64,000 bases of DNA from Toxorhynchites rutilus septentrionalis (Eukaryota; Arthropoda; Insecta; Diptera; Culicidae), in the NCBI RefSeq assembly GCF_029784135.1, contig NC_073746.1:184393983-184457982 (forward strand), given 5' to 3'. Each line of letters opens with the position of its first letter. Within the stretch, counting starts at the first letter, position 1. Positions 18,744-30,941 of this stretch are shown here, in pieces. A program made the position numbers and the translations under genes. The notes beneath the pieces were generated by a model. The model was not told the origin of the DNA, made no database searches, and saw only the letters and a program-made list of their open reading frames with translations.

Positions 18744-19969
18744 TGTTACATGATTAAGCCACATTTGCTGTAGATTCATTTGCTGGTAACACATAGCTTG
18801 CTGGCAACACATAGCACACGCAACACAGTAACGCTCGCTCATGCAACATTATTTCCCGCTCACGGGAGATACTCGCTAACGGAAGTGGCACAACCGAACG
18901 TTGGCGATCACCAATACATATGCCAACGAAAGCAAAGCCACGGATCGCCTACGAGGCGAGAGAAGTTGTGCAATCGTCAACCAGAACGGTTGAGTTTACC
19001 GTCTCGCTCGAGACGAAGAAAATTAGATACCGCGTGGTGAAATCGTGATACCGCGAATTAGCACGGTTGAGTGCACTGCCTCGCTCGATACGGGAAGAGT
19101 TTTGTGTACGCCGGGAAAAGTGACCTTTTCACGAATAGGCACGGCCGAGCGATTTGGGAAAAGTGGTGGGTCTGCCGGGAGAAAAAATTGTGCGGCGAGT
19201 AAGCACGGTGAAGTGCACCGTCTCGTAGGAGAATAAAAGGGTCTGGTGCCCGCGTGGTCTAGTGCGCCGTCCCGCGGGGATACGAGGTCGAATTTTGTGT
19301 GTCAGCACGGTGATGCGGTTGCTCGCAGGAGAAGAAAAGTGTCTTCGGGAATAAGTATACGCACGCGGTTGAGTTTGTTCCCCCCACGGCCATTGAGTGT
19401 TCGTTTTCGGAGGCATTGGTTTGATGTGTGGTGGTGGCGTGAAGATCCACCGGATACGGGGTCGGCCACCTGGCAAGGAAAGCTGGTTTCCCGTCATTGT
19501 GGCAGGGCCACATTTTTTTTAGTGTGTTAACGTTGTGCGGGCGCTTAAATCCGACACAAAGAGCCGCGCGAAGTGTTAATCTGTAACGGTAATATCACGC
19601 GGTATAAGTGGCTGTGTCTCACCTGACCCGCAAGACGCGGTTGCGGTACACGTGGCAGAGGATCGATTGCTGCACAAAGGAAGCAACGAAGAAAAGGCTC
19701 CCGTTCTACAGGATAAAGAGCCAGGCGGAGGACAAAGGGAGCCAATCAGGGAGCGTCACGCTTCAAAAGGTGAGTGAGCATGTGTTAAGTGTGTGTGCGT
19801 GTGACATTTTGGCCATTGTGTGCATTCGGCAATCACAAATACAGCATTAGATGTGGAACAGCGTTACAGGCATGATGGCGGCGTTGAGATCCGCTTTTAG
19901 ATGCATGCCTTAGAGTAGAGCGAGAAGGCGATAACGCAAAATTGATTAAGATGAGCGAAAATCGCAACA
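18744..19969 (+). repeat. Inner element 3' LTR (1226 bp)
   Basis: Matches the 5' LTR over its length apart from a 14-bp deletion near 19147, T to C in the CATTTTGGYCATTG stretch and A to G in the GGCGGARGAC stretch. Both ends are precise. Confidence 0.92.
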
Positions 19970-19973
19970 AGGT

Positions 19974-22231
19974 GTAAGGCGAATTCATTAAAACAGTTAA
20001 AAGAGTCAAAGCACAAGTGAAGTAAAATTTTTTTTTTGAACAGTTGAAAAAAAAAATTGACAATGATAGCATTAATAATGATTCACGAGTTGCACAAACG
20101 TATCTAAACCTATATTCAATTATTTGAATGAGATAAATGAGAGTGACAAGACAACGGAGACGTCCCAGTATGAATGAATGATGCATGAGTGAATTACATT
20201 GATACTATATAGGAGACGAAATACATTTAAGGAAAAAGTTATTATCGATTGTGCGTTTGTATTTCTCCAAGTGTGTGATTTTTTCTCGTTTTCTCAGTCA
20301 CATTTATAAAAGTGTGTACATTGCATGAAGAGGATGAATGAGAAAATACAGAATGAATGGACAAGGGAGGCGCGCCCCGGAATGTGTATGAATATATATA
20401 AAAATGAATGTCATAAAAAGGTCAAAATAAGATATTATGGAAGACATGCAATATTTATTTCCTCTTTTGGTGTAAAATTATTTTTATATACCAATAATAA
20501 TAAAAATCTAAGTATTTTCACAGATCCCGCCTAGGACCTACAAAAAGAGGGGGGAGAAGGCATCCACGGTTTATTTTTAGGACTAGAACCGGAGTGACAT
20601 TCCGCATCCGTGAAGAAGAAGAAAAGAGTAAGAGATGCACCAATCAACAGAGGAACGGTAAGAATGGAAGGAATGGATGGTAAAGAAAAAAAAATAAACA
20701 AAAACACAACCATTTAAAAAAAAAGAAGCAAAGCATTATGAAAACGCAAACTTTGGCGTGAAAAATAGAGAAAAAAAGCATGTAAAACACATTGTTCTTG
20801 TGTTAATAATTCTACCTGAAAAAAAATACGGCGTACAACGTGCTTGTATGGATAACGAATATAAATTATACAAGAAATTATAAAAAAAAAGAAAAAAAAA
20901 CAAATATGACATGCATAGAAAAGTTATCTGAATAAGCAGATGAATATAAATACGTAGAAATGAGAGTAACCAATAATAATTTGAATATTACAAATTATAA
21001 AATCATACTAAAAAACAAAAAAAAAACAAATTGAGAAAAAAAAGAAACGTTATACAAAAAGAGAATATGTATGTAAACTGCACGGAAATGTAATCGAAAT
21101 ATATGTAAGGTGTTGTGTATAGAATGAATAAATATCACACGATGGTCGCTCTGATGGTGCGACGATGGACTTCCAACTAGGTGCGAGACGTGGCCAGGGA
21201 AGGCAAGAACAAAATTCGGCATACCGCTGATGGGAAGAGGAACGATTCGGCATCCCAGCCGGTTGTTCAGGATGGATGGACGACGAGTCATGCGGAAGGT
21301 CGATGGTCAATGGTGTTGGGTGCTGGGCAGGACGAAGCGAAAACAACAAGAAGCAATTCGGGAATCGTGATCACCATCTGATCCTAAGGACACTGAAGTG
21401 AAAGTAGTAGAATTCATGATGGAACTGGATTTCATAATTGGAGTAATGACTTTGTACACTTTACGTTGAAGTAAAAGATTACAACAGTCTAAAAAAATAA
21501 TGATTATTTATCGCCGGAAACTGATGATAAAGAGAATAACTCGGATCCAGATAAGGATGAACAGGATCTAAAATAAGGATCAAAGATGAACTGGAAGAGA
21601 TGACATTTAATGATTGGAGAGCCTAAACTGCTATAATAGCAAACACTACAATCGGAGCAGCAAATGAAGCTCTAAAACTAGCAAACAAAAACAAGTTCTT
21701 GAAGTTGAATTTCATTCCAACGAAGATGTGATGGACTAAAGTACCGTTCTAAAAGGTTGTTCAGGAATGGAACCCAGAGACACGCAACAGTGGATCAAGA
21801 CGGATGAGACGGCGCAACGCGGAAGGAGGCAAGCGGCAACTCACACCTAGTACCAGAGACCAACCAATTGACGAGTCACCAGTCGACGGATATACGGAGC
21901 GGAAGAGGAGTAGCCGGTGAACAATGAGAATCTTATATAAAATAAAAATTATAGAGTTTATGCAAATGTTTGAAAAAAAAAACAAAACATTATATTTACA
22001 AATATATATTATATTTACATTATATTATATTTACAATTAGGAAAAATTAAAAAAAAAAAAAATACACATTCATATATAAAAAAAAAAAATCTATTGCAAA
22101 ATATATATATATAAAAAAAAAAGAAGAAGGTTGATAACAATATTAGCAGGTAGATAGGAAATCTAACCTTTCGAACCAATTTTAGGGAAAACTCATCTAG
22201 TTTCCCCTAAAACTCATTGAGTAGGGGGATA
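19974..22231 (+). other. Outer element 3' non-coding region
   Basis: A- and purine-rich DNA with many A-runs and ATA/TATATT tracts (notably 21990-22115), ending in a short G-run before the 3' LTR. All frames are short, and none resembles pol or env. It is the downstream continuation of the outer element across the inner insertion. Confidence 0.7.
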
Positions 22232-22667
22232 TGCAGCAACCAAAAAACCAGACGGGTTTTGTATACCCAAAATTATCAATAGGCTCGAGCCTAAATAAAT
22301 AGATAGGTCTGGTTAATCTTAAATAAACAAAAAAACATCTTTATCGCACGATCCTTATTGAGGATCGTGTGAGTCAGATAAGGCCGGTCGATGCCGGGCC
22401 TAAATAAATACATTTCTCCTGCACGATCCTGTTTGAGGATCGTGTGATTTATAGCGTCTAGTTTTAAGATAAGAAATTTTGGTTTATGTTTTGGTGTTAC
22501 GATAGCGGGGAGCTTATCGTAAGATTAGGTTTCATTAAGAGGAATGAGAAAAATAAAAGGGAGTCGATCGTGAGCCACGCTGGAGAACGGTTGTCTCCTG
22601 AAAACAAGAAGTGGTGTTTTCTTGTGTTTTAGAGTAAAGAAAGTGCCTTGGCCGCCGGTCCGCTACA
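22232..22667 (+). repeat. Outer element 3' LTR (436 bp)
   Basis: Same sequence as the 5' LTR at every base I compared. It is preceded by GTAGGGGGATA (22221-22231), a short purine tract that could serve as the plus-strand primer site. Confidence 0.9.
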
Positions 22668-22671
22668 TTGT

Positions 22672-22909
22672 TTTGACCCTAATTTGAACTATTTTCTATG
22701 AATTTTCAGATACTCTCACCAAAACTTACCATTATAATATAAAACTATCTTTGAACACAATTCTTGTATGACATTTTTTGATTACTTGCAAGAAAAAGTG
22801 ATTTTCTTTTAAAATAGATTACTAATTTGATTTGGGAGAAATAATTTTCATTCATTATTTTTTTTTGAAAAGTGTGTTCATTTCTTTTGCAAACCCATAT
22901 TATCATGCC
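22672..22909. other. Intergenic spacer
   Basis: AT-rich DNA between the outer LTR element and the ITmD37E transposon. Nothing recognised. Confidence 0.5.
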
Positions 22910-22911
22910 TA

Positions 22912-24203
22912 ACGGGTGTTAAATAAAAAATGAGAATTTTTTCAATCACATATAAATTTTTTTTTCATCGATTTCAGTATTTTTTATTAATAACATAATG
23001 TATTTTCTTCAAAAAAATGTCAGTGAATGTTTGAGTAAGGGCCGTGGTCTGTTGTTCGACGCAACTTTGTCGCGATGCTCTCACAAGAACGTTGTACGGC
23101 CTTTACGTCCATTTTCCGGATACAATTCCGGATTCTTGTAGTCAGTTGCTTCGTGTCCTTGGCCCTCCAATTGTTTTTATACACTACGGCACTGAGTGAG
23201 CCAATGAAATCCTCTATTGGGCGGCACTGGGGCAAGTTTGTTGGGTTACGATCTTTCGGCACGAACGGTATCTTTTTCTTCTCAAGATACGCCAGCGTCT
23301 TCTTGGCGTAATGGGAAGACGCCTTGTCCGGCCAGAAGACGTACTTCCCATCCGCGTGATGCTCGTTCAGGAACGGCAGCAGGATTTTATCGAGGTACTC
23401 TTCTCGATAGATTTGTTGGTTGATTGCCAGACCGCTCGGCTTCAACCAAGGCTTTGAAATGCCCCGGTCGGAAATGGCGATGTACAACACAACCTTTTTT
23501 TCAAACTTGTGCTTGAACTTGTATTTCACTTCAGGCGGTGTGGATGACTTGTCGCTGGAGTAGTAATTATCATTTCCTGGAATATGCGTTTTGGACAGCG
23601 GAAAATAGCTTTCGTCGTCCAGAACGAAAGACGTCCCGCGGTATTTTTTGGTCATCCACCGACACTGTAATATAACCGTCTCAATCGGCTCCTCCATGTA
23701 CTCCGGCGACCTCGTCTTCTTCCTGCAGACGATTCCTTCCATCTTGAGGGTCCGATGGATCAATACGTGGGAGCAGCCATATTTCCGACGGCGTCACGCA
23801 GGCTGGTTGCGTCCTTGTTGTCAAACAGTTTCTTTAACGATGTATTCCTCTGCTTCGTCGTTATCGTCACCGGACGACCACTTCCGACCTTCCGCTCTAC
23901 GTTCAGGGAACCCAGGATACGATATACCGTACTAACAGGTACATTTTCTTCCTTAAAATGTGCCACCGTGAACTTTTTTCCTTGCTGAAAATGCGTTTCG
24001 TAGAACCGTACAATGCGTTCGCGGAGCACGTGCTGTTTCGACGCCATTTTTGCTTTGACTAAATTCAAACTAGCAAAACCAAACACGCCTACTGTTTCTA
24101 GGGAGCCCAAAGAGCAATTTTCTTGGAGAAAGAAAATTTTACGCTCTTTATTTGAGTTACTGAAAGGGATTGAAAAAAATCTCATTTTTTATTTAACACC
24201 CGT
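22912..24203 (-). mobile_element. ITmD37E-type DNA transposon (1292 bp)
   Basis: Terminal inverted repeats of about 35 bp begin ACGGGTGTTAAATAAAAAAT at both ends, with one indel between them. TA flanks both sides (22910-22911 and 24204-24205). It contains a single transposase gene on -, broken by a frameshift. Size, TA target and the 37-residue spacing of the last two catalytic residues fit the mosquito ITmD37E family of the IS630/Tc1/mariner superfamily. Confidence 0.9.
23023..24047 (-). pseudogene. DD37E transposase, one frameshift
   Basis: Read on -, the start MASKQHVLRERIVRFYETHF at 24047 begins a DNA-binding region with HTH-like sequence (STVYRILGSL) and a GRPVTI linker. Near 23800, after SLRDA, the frame shifts by one base and the protein continues in the 23763-23023 frame. 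Catalytic residues are visible: Asp in FVLDDESYF, Asp in FWPDKASSH and Glu in QCRPIEDFIGSL. Exactly 37 residues lie between the second Asp and the Glu. Combined length is about 340 residues, normal for the family. Apart from the shift it looks intact, so the inactivation may be recent. Confidence 0.88.
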
Positions 24204-26517
24204 TATATGCGATTATGATTTATTCGGATTTCTTGTAAGACTTGGCACGTGCAAAATTATACGATTTAATGTTTGCTGGGATATATACGCATACACATTT
24301 GAAACACACGCAATCATTCGTCAGGCAAGCATCATCTAATGACGCACTCGATGGTGGCGCATTGAATAGCGCTCGCACTGAGCCGAGCCATCGCGAGTGT
24401 GACATCGTATCGAACAACAGCAAAGTAGGCGACTTCGGCGCGTCGGGCGGAACACTGCTACCCTGGCAGTAGCCAAAATCAAGCTCCCTCCGCTGGTGGT
24501 GAAAGCGGTCTCTCTCGACAAACTAATCAGTGAATTCGCATCGATGGGTGTTACAGCAGAGTATCAGTTGTGTGCTATCGGCACTAAATTTATTCTCCGC
24601 TAGCGGAATGACTATGATCTGGTCGAGGCGTTCCTGAAGAATGCCAAATGAAGTTTTTCACCCACGGTATCCCGAGGTACAAACCCTTCAAGGATGTTAT
24701 CCGTGGCCTGCCCAACTTCGACCAGAAGATGATTACGCTGAACTCAAGGAACGGTTGAAGCTGATCGCAAGTGCCATTTATCGGATGAAACGAAGATTGA
24801 AAATGAGAAGAGTATCCTGACTGCCTGTTCTCGGTGCATTTCCAGACAGGGACGATGACGCTGAATGCCCTTAAAGCGATCTGCTCTCTTTTCCTCCTTA
24901 AGAATCCGATGGGAACCATATAACGGCGGCCGTCGCCACGTCACCCAGTGTCAGCGGTGCCTGAATTTTGGGCATATCACTCGAAATTGTAACATTAACT
25001 CTCGCTACAGCACGTGTGCCAAGGACCACACCACCAGTGAGTGTCCAGTGGACGGGCTGGTAAGGTGAACTACAAGTGTGCCAACTGTGGCGGCGTTCAT
25101 CAGGGTTCGGACCGGCAGTGACCGAAACCCGAATACTTCAAACATACCCGCAATCAGGCGTTGATCAACAATCAACCGGGACGGAAGAAGAAGATCTTCA
25201 GGGCGGAAGATTTTCCCCCACTATGACCCACCCAGCAAACAACCCATCCAGGCACTCGAGAACGAGATGCCCCTCGTCAAGCTATTTCTGATGTGATTGC
25301 TGGACAATGTTCGCCTCGCATCCAACACCGGGTGCTGCATCAAGCCCGAGCAGATGCAATTGTTTAGTAAGTTTATTATTCAGTATGGCTCTTAGATCTC
25401 TAAAAATCGCCACCTGAAACGCTTGCTCGGTAAGAGCAAAAGTTGACCATCGAGGCGCTTAGTGTGGAGGTTGCATCGACTAACGGCAACATACACTTCA
25501 TTGCCTGCCCTTATCAGTGTCAGGACAGCAGCGGGATGGCGCGTCGGTTCCAAAATGACTTGACTTGAGTGATCTCAACGCCCGTCATGAGGACTGGAGG
25601 AACTACCGACAAAATCAAAACGGGCGGCTTCTCTTCGACCACCACACCAGCGGAAAATCCATCGATTTTGGACGTCTTCCTTTCGAACATCATGCTGGCC
25701 AAGCCGGTGACGCTCAATGAGCTCAGCTTCGATCACCTGCCGATGGTTGCTGAAGAAACCTTCGAAAGGATTACTATCACGTCAACTGGCTGTCGTATGG
25801 AAGGATGGTGAACCAGAACATCGAGGATAACCCGCTGCTGCAATCAGTGAAGGACATCGACCAAGCACTAGAGAGACTTCAATACGCCATTGGTGCCAAT
25901 ACACCAATACGCCGTGGCTGATGTGGCGTGTGTGCGGCGTGTTCCTGTGAGGGGTAAGTGTGTTGATATTGACTCTCACACTCAACTATTGATCCACTTG
26001 CGAAATGTGCCTAGACGCCAGTTTCAGAGGACCGGGGATCTCGGCAGAAAGGAAGAGGTGATCGATCTGAACAGGCAAATTGCTTCTAGGATGGTCTCTC
26101 TCTCCCTCCGAAACAATAGTTTCGGGCGCATGGTACAAAACTTGGATGATCGTTCCAGACCATTCTGGAAGATTGCCAAAGTAGTGAAAACCATCCAAAA
26201 CCAGTTCCTCCTCTCAAGGTCGGCTATAGTCTCCTCTTTACGCCCATCGAGACAGCGAATGTGATAGGCAATCATATTGCATTGTCGCATTTGCTTGGCT
26301 CGCATATGGCTAGTCGGTTCGAACCGCAGGTTGCGCAGTGCGTCCAAGAACTATATGCCTCCCCTTGTGCCGTACCTCGAGTAGATAGGGTAAATACACA
26401 ACAAGTTTGCTCAGCGCTGAAAGCCACTAATAACATGAAGGCACCCAGGTTTGAAGGAATCTTCAATCTGATCCTGAAAAGGCTCACTCCCAAAGTCTAC
26501 TCGCTACTCATGCGGGC

Positions 26518-27131
26518 GCTACACGATTCGTCCAACGTTTCACTCGAGTGTTGGACTCAAACATTTGACTCGACGAATCGACAAATGTTGTGACGAATGT
26601 GCTGCTACACGGTGAAGTGAATTTTCGATTCAATGCAATCGGTCCAAACAATCGGCGAGTATTTGGATAGAAGGTTTATTGTTTTTATTTACCATCAAAA
26701 ACGTTCGGAAACTGGATGACGATGCGAGTATTGAAATTGCTGCCGTAGCAATTGTACTGATATCGGGCTGTAAATTAAAAATGCTTGAAATCAACATTAT
26801 TAAACTGCAATATTTTGCCGAACATTTTGAACTTTATGAATCAATTTCATAGTTCCTTCATTTAAAACTCGTAAACAAACCAATCTGTCAAAGATAGATT
26901 CCGACGAATCGTGTAGCGGTGTATCGAATGTCATCGAGTGTCGAATCAACGAATGACAAAAATCCTTTGACTCATGCCACTGCGTTGGAAGGTAATCCAC
27001 AACGAACGGATTACCTTCCAACGCGAATATTCGACACTCGACATTGGAGGTTCGTAGCTCGTCAGTCGACTACACGATGCGTCGAATCATCGAGCGTCCA
27101 ACATTCTAGGGTGTTCGTCGCATCGTGTAGC
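26518..27131. mobile_element. 614-bp inverted-repeat element inside the LINE RT
   Basis: The ends GCTACACGATTCG and, on the other strand, GCTACACGATGCG match. Beyond them both arms are rich in CGA/TCG-containing words (ATTCGAC, CTCGAGTG) and keep partial symmetry. Removal rejoins ORF2 of the LINE (an LMRA stretch before, FSNILNRCLELHYY after). No clear target duplication longer than two bases is seen. Its interior is non-coding and holds a strong hairpin at 26982-27024. Confidence 0.75.
26982..27024. repeat. 17-bp perfect hairpin
   Basis: GCGTTGGAAGGTAATCC (26982-26998) and its exact reverse complement (27008-27024) with a 9-base loop, near the middle of the inverted-repeat element. Confidence 0.9.
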
Positions 27132-28455
27132 TTCAGCAACATCTTAAATCGATGTTTGGAATTGCATTATTATCCAAGCATCTGAAAAGAAGCAAAAATC
27201 GTGCGGATTCGCAAACCCAGGAAAGATCCAACTCTATCTTTAAGCTACAAACTCATCAGCCTCCTTTCAGCGCTGGGTGAACTTTTTGAAAAAATCATAT
27301 TAAACCGATTGCAAAAATTGTTGAGGTCAGCAACATCCTCCTGCCCGAACAGTTTGGGTTTAGACGGGGGCATTTCATTATCCACCAACTAGTGAGAGTG
27401 ATGAACACCATCCAAAGGAACAGGGCTGTATCCAAGTCCACAGCCATTGCACGGTTGGATGCCGAAAAGGCTTTCGACAGTGTTTGACATGACGGGCTTG
27501 TATATAAGCTCTGTTCCTTTAATATTTCAATTTACCTCGTGAAATTCATCCGCTACTACCCTCAGCAAAGGTCGTTCAGGGTATCGTTGTATGGTCGCTT
27601 GTCAAACACATTCTCCATCCAGGCAGGGGTCCCGCAGGGAAGTCTGCTGGGCCCTTTGCTGTACAGCCTTTACACCTCCGACATTCCTCCCCTGGGAGAT
27701 GGCTGCGTGTTCTTTCTGTTCGCAGATGACACCACAATTGCCGTCAAGGGGAGGATGCCTCGTGAAATTTTAAACAGGCTTCAAGGATGCCTTGACGCCT
27801 TTTTTAATTATGCTAACATGTGGAAAATCAAAATCAATACCTCCAAAACCCAAACAATCATGTTCCTGCACAGGCAGTCTCCCAAACTCAAACCTCCTCC
27901 ATCTTGCGTTGTGGTGATGAATGGTACAAGGGTTGAGTGGTCCGCTGAAGTAACATATTTGGGGCTAGTGATAGATGAAAAACTCCTCTTCCGTCAGCAC
28001 GTGGAGAAGAATTTGAATAGGTGTTCCGCTTTGGTTCGATCTGTGTACTTTCTGATCTGTCGAGGATGATCCTTGATCGCACTTTCGATACTAGGATCTC
28101 GGACCTCCATCAAGAGGCTAATATCCAAAAGTTGATTCAAATATTAATGCTAACAAAAGCTAAATTTGTGGAACAATGTAAATTCTTTGAATATGAATTG
28201 ATCAAAAATTTTTATACAGTAGATTAGATAATAGTTTATAAGTAGTTTTTCGGAATTAAATTTAAACAATACCATCAAGATGGTGAACAATTGCCAAATT
28301 AGGAATAAGGAACATTTGCACATTTGTATGATTTTATCATCAAAAACAGAACCAAAGTTCAGACTGTATCACTTACACTGTTAAATATGTATTAAAATAC
28401 AAGACTCCTGAATAAAAATGCATTTAACTTGTAAAAAATACACGCAATAATATTT

Positions 28456-29260
28456 GTCTTGCATGAAACGTACCGTGCCGGTTACGCTACATGCCTGATA
28501 GTATAATATTACCTTAAATCAAATGTCAAATTTCATGTTATGGGTGCGTTCGTTGTTCTTCGGTTCGACATCGGTTTAACTGGCTCATCAGGAAATACGA
28601 AGCAACTTCTACTTCTAGTTTTTCTACCTGTGTAGAGATCCGATCGAATGAAATTGCAGCCATATGATAATTTTCACCGAAAACTCGAGAGTTGCTTAAC
28701 ATATCCTTTTACAGTTCACGGCGAAATAATTTTCAGAATGCCTTGGGACATTCGAACGTGAACATCAACGGGGAAACATTTTGACGTCTATATTCACCAT
28801 TGTTTCCGCGTTCACGTTCACCGATGCCGACGAACTATGATGAATTCGCCAACATCTCGATTCCACGGTGGGAATTCAGAATTGTTGTGAAATATTGAAT
28901 TAATCCATTTTTATCAAAATGAATTGTGTTTAAATATGTATTTCAACTTGAAAATGTTTCTTACTATCGTTTCAAGATGTTTTCCTCGCGTTTTATATAT
29001 GGACTGATGAAATATTAACGAAAGTTATTTGTTCGCGTTCACGTTCACAAGAGGTCTAAACCAGCCTTAATAATGGTTATACATATATTGATAACAATTC
29101 AGTTGATTATCAAAAAAAATTGTAACGTGAAATAACAATTCCGTCTGTACAGAACAGAATGTTTCGTCCAAATACTGTGTGCAAAATAGTGAATCGGTTT
29201 TTACCATTGTGATGTCAATTACAATAATTCTTGAATAAATTAATTTTATATACAATTTGC
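28456..29260. other. Intergenic, nothing recognised
   Basis: AT-rich DNA. Segments with TTCGTTC/GAACGTGAACG-like words around 28550-28850 hint at an old inverted-repeat element, but I cannot define its ends. Confidence 0.4.
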
Positions 29261-29820
29261 GACATAGAAGGTACGGTGTCGCCGTCTAGCGGATTTTATG
29301 GATGTATGAGGAAAATGTTAACAAACCGTGAGTTTTTCAACTGTATTTTGAGAGCTATTTTTTCCTCAAATTCTTTTGTAGTTTATAGAGTAACGAATAG
29401 GTAGTGATATAGTGTAATAGAGTGATTAGTAAAGCAGTTTCCACTTCAGGAACCGTTTATTTATTCCGTTGACACACAATACAGAATCGAAAAAGAGTAC
29501 CTTTATTGAGATTAGCATGATCAAAGGGAAGTTGTAAATTTTCAAACATTGAATGAAATCATTTTCAAATGTTGTTCGCATGATCAGGTTACATAATCCG
29601 GAGCTGTATATAATCATCACTAAAAGAACTCGTAAATCTTTTCACCAGATCCTTTGAAATGTAAACCTAAAAAATTGGACGAATTGCCTTACAATAAGGA
29701 AATTGCTTTTGTCGCTCGATTTGTGTAGTCGTTCCTGATTATAAATTAAATATTGGCCAAATATATTGTAACCTTTCATTGAGAACGGATGATATTTGGT
29801 ACCTCGAATACTTCAATGGC

Positions 29821-30006
29821 TCAGTATGGAGATTGAGCCGTTAATAACCAACCGTGCCTGAAATCTTCATATCCGCGCGTTGCATATCCTTCCACCAAGT
29901 ATGTAAAATTGCCCTCGACGACCAAACGACTACCTTCGGTAGCGAAATTAAAAATATCTGCCAAGCCCACAAATACATTGCAGGTTGCGTTTTCTCCCAA
30001 TAGCTC
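29821..30006 (-). pseudogene. SWIM-family gene exon, duplicate copy A
   Basis: On -, after the acceptor TTTTTTTCAG, 61 codons read ELLGENATCNVFVGLADIFN and continue through EGSRLVVEG to a stop at 29821. The segment aligns with the upstream half of the SWIM exon at 31219-31546 (GENETCYVAVEFADVFDYAA, then GSRLVVEG), and both start after an AG at the same codon. Copy A ends before the zinc-binding part, so it is a truncated relic or an exon of a shortened paralogue. Flanking sequences are also similar between copies, which points to a tandem duplication of the locus. Confidence 0.6.
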
Positions 30007-30941
30007 CTGAAAAAAACGCGAAAAAAATCATTGCCAGAAACTGATTTCGTTCACGATTTTTTTTACCACTTGTACAAAACTCGTTACATTTTTACTTAGA
30101 ATGTTAATTCGATACTAATAATTTGATTTTCAATAATAATTTTGTACCTAAAGATGTGTTTATTTTTTCCACCGCAGAGAAAGTGTCATTTTCTGCAGCA
30201 ATAAAAAGATGTTTCTAATGTTGCTAATGTATATATTTTAACCTAATTAGCTCTGCAAAACATTATTCTTTCATTTAACGCTTACCTATATCAAAATTAA
30301 ACTCATTATCTTTTTGAAACTACTTGTTAAAATCCACCACTTTTTGCTTTGCGTTTTGTTTATCTTTGCTTCATATAAACTGGCTGTCAAACTCAGCTTC
30401 GATCTCCCGAATAATGCACAGGACATTTCAGTGCAATTCGCGTCATCGAAGGTACGGTGTCGCCACCTATGAAAGTTTCGCGTGTGAGTGAAAAATATGT
30501 AAACAAACCGATGCATATTTTCTCTGTAATTAATATACTGATTTCTCGAAAACTTGTACCGTGTTTATCTTACCATTAGTGGAAATTGTTGAAAAATAGT
30601 TTTTCTTAGCTGTTTCGATGCTCCGAACCAAAATTTATTGTCATTTAGTAGTGAAAAAAAGCCGTTGAAGCACGCTCTCTGTCAATCTACCTGCGAGAGA
30701 GGTAAACCGAATTAATGAAATTTGATATAAAAATATCCGCTTAGTGTTCATAAAATACCTAAAATACAAAGATCTGGCTTCTATTCAATCAGTGCTCTAA
30801 TATTTTTCAAAATATTTTCCTTAGAACGTGTGAAATATGGACGTCAAAAGCTGCGCAAATTGCCCGGAGAACATGCAAGTCGGACGAAATTTGCTTGAAG
30901 CTGACTCCGAATAATCTGCAAAATTCAAAAGCCGTATTTTT

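Larger units (their letters stand above)
11176..19969 (+). mobile_element. Inner Ty3/gypsy-type LTR retrotransposon, deletion derivative
   Basis: LTRs at 11176-12415 and 18744-19969 flank gag and partial pol. The 4-bp sequence AGGT occurs immediately outside both ends (11172-11175 and 19970-19973). The LTRs differ by a 14-bp deletion in the right copy (between GCCGAGC and GATTTGGG) and at least two substitutions. Gene order is LTR, primer site, gag in two overlapping frames, pol remnant, about 2 kb of non-coding DNA, LTR. Protease and the N-terminal two thirds of reverse transcriptase are missing, so it cannot replicate alone. The RNase H before integrase order and the integrase C-terminal module fit Ty3/gypsy. 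No env-like frame is seen. Confidence 0.9.
7560..22667 (+). mobile_element. Outer LTR retrotransposon, gag-only, carrying a nested element
   Basis: LTRs at 7560-7995 and 22232-22667 are identical by eye, begin TG and end CA. The element is flanked by TTGT on both sides (7556-7559 and 22668-22671), a 4-bp target duplication. Subtracting the nested element (11176-19969 plus one AGGT) leaves about 6.3 kb: leader, one gag frame and about 2.6 kb of non-coding A/purine-rich DNA. I find no protease, reverse transcriptase, RNase H or integrase belonging to it. This matches the class known in other organisms as terminal-repeat elements with a gag domain, which depend on enzymes from elsewhere. Identical LTRs mean recent insertion. 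A Ty3/gypsy origin is likely from the gag and the 4-bp duplication but not proven. Confidence 0.85.
24350..28455 (+). pseudogene. Jockey-clade LINE, decayed, with ORF1 and ORF2 remnants
   Basis: ORF1 remnants begin near 24360 and include zinc knuckles at 24949-25050 (CQRCLNFGHITRNC) and a further CANCGGVH at about 25078, as in Jockey-clade ORF1. ORF2 follows: decayed endonuclease (about 25440-25790, including LDVFLSNIMLAKPV and ELSFDHLPMV), linker to 26517, then reverse transcriptase from 27132 (RKPRKDPTLSLSYKLISLLS) through GVPQGSLLGPLLYSLY and FADDTTI (about 27720) to VTYLGLVIDEKLLF and a stop near 28069. Many frameshifts and stops interrupt it, and the endonuclease is shortened. The 3' UTR (28080-28455) closely resembles that of the remnant at 5772-7300. 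It cannot encode a functional enzyme. Confidence 0.88.

Noticed and set aside
20325..21985. pol or env of the outer element in its 3' region
   Set aside because: All frames are short and A-rich. No RT, RNase H, integrase or membrane motif was found on either strand.
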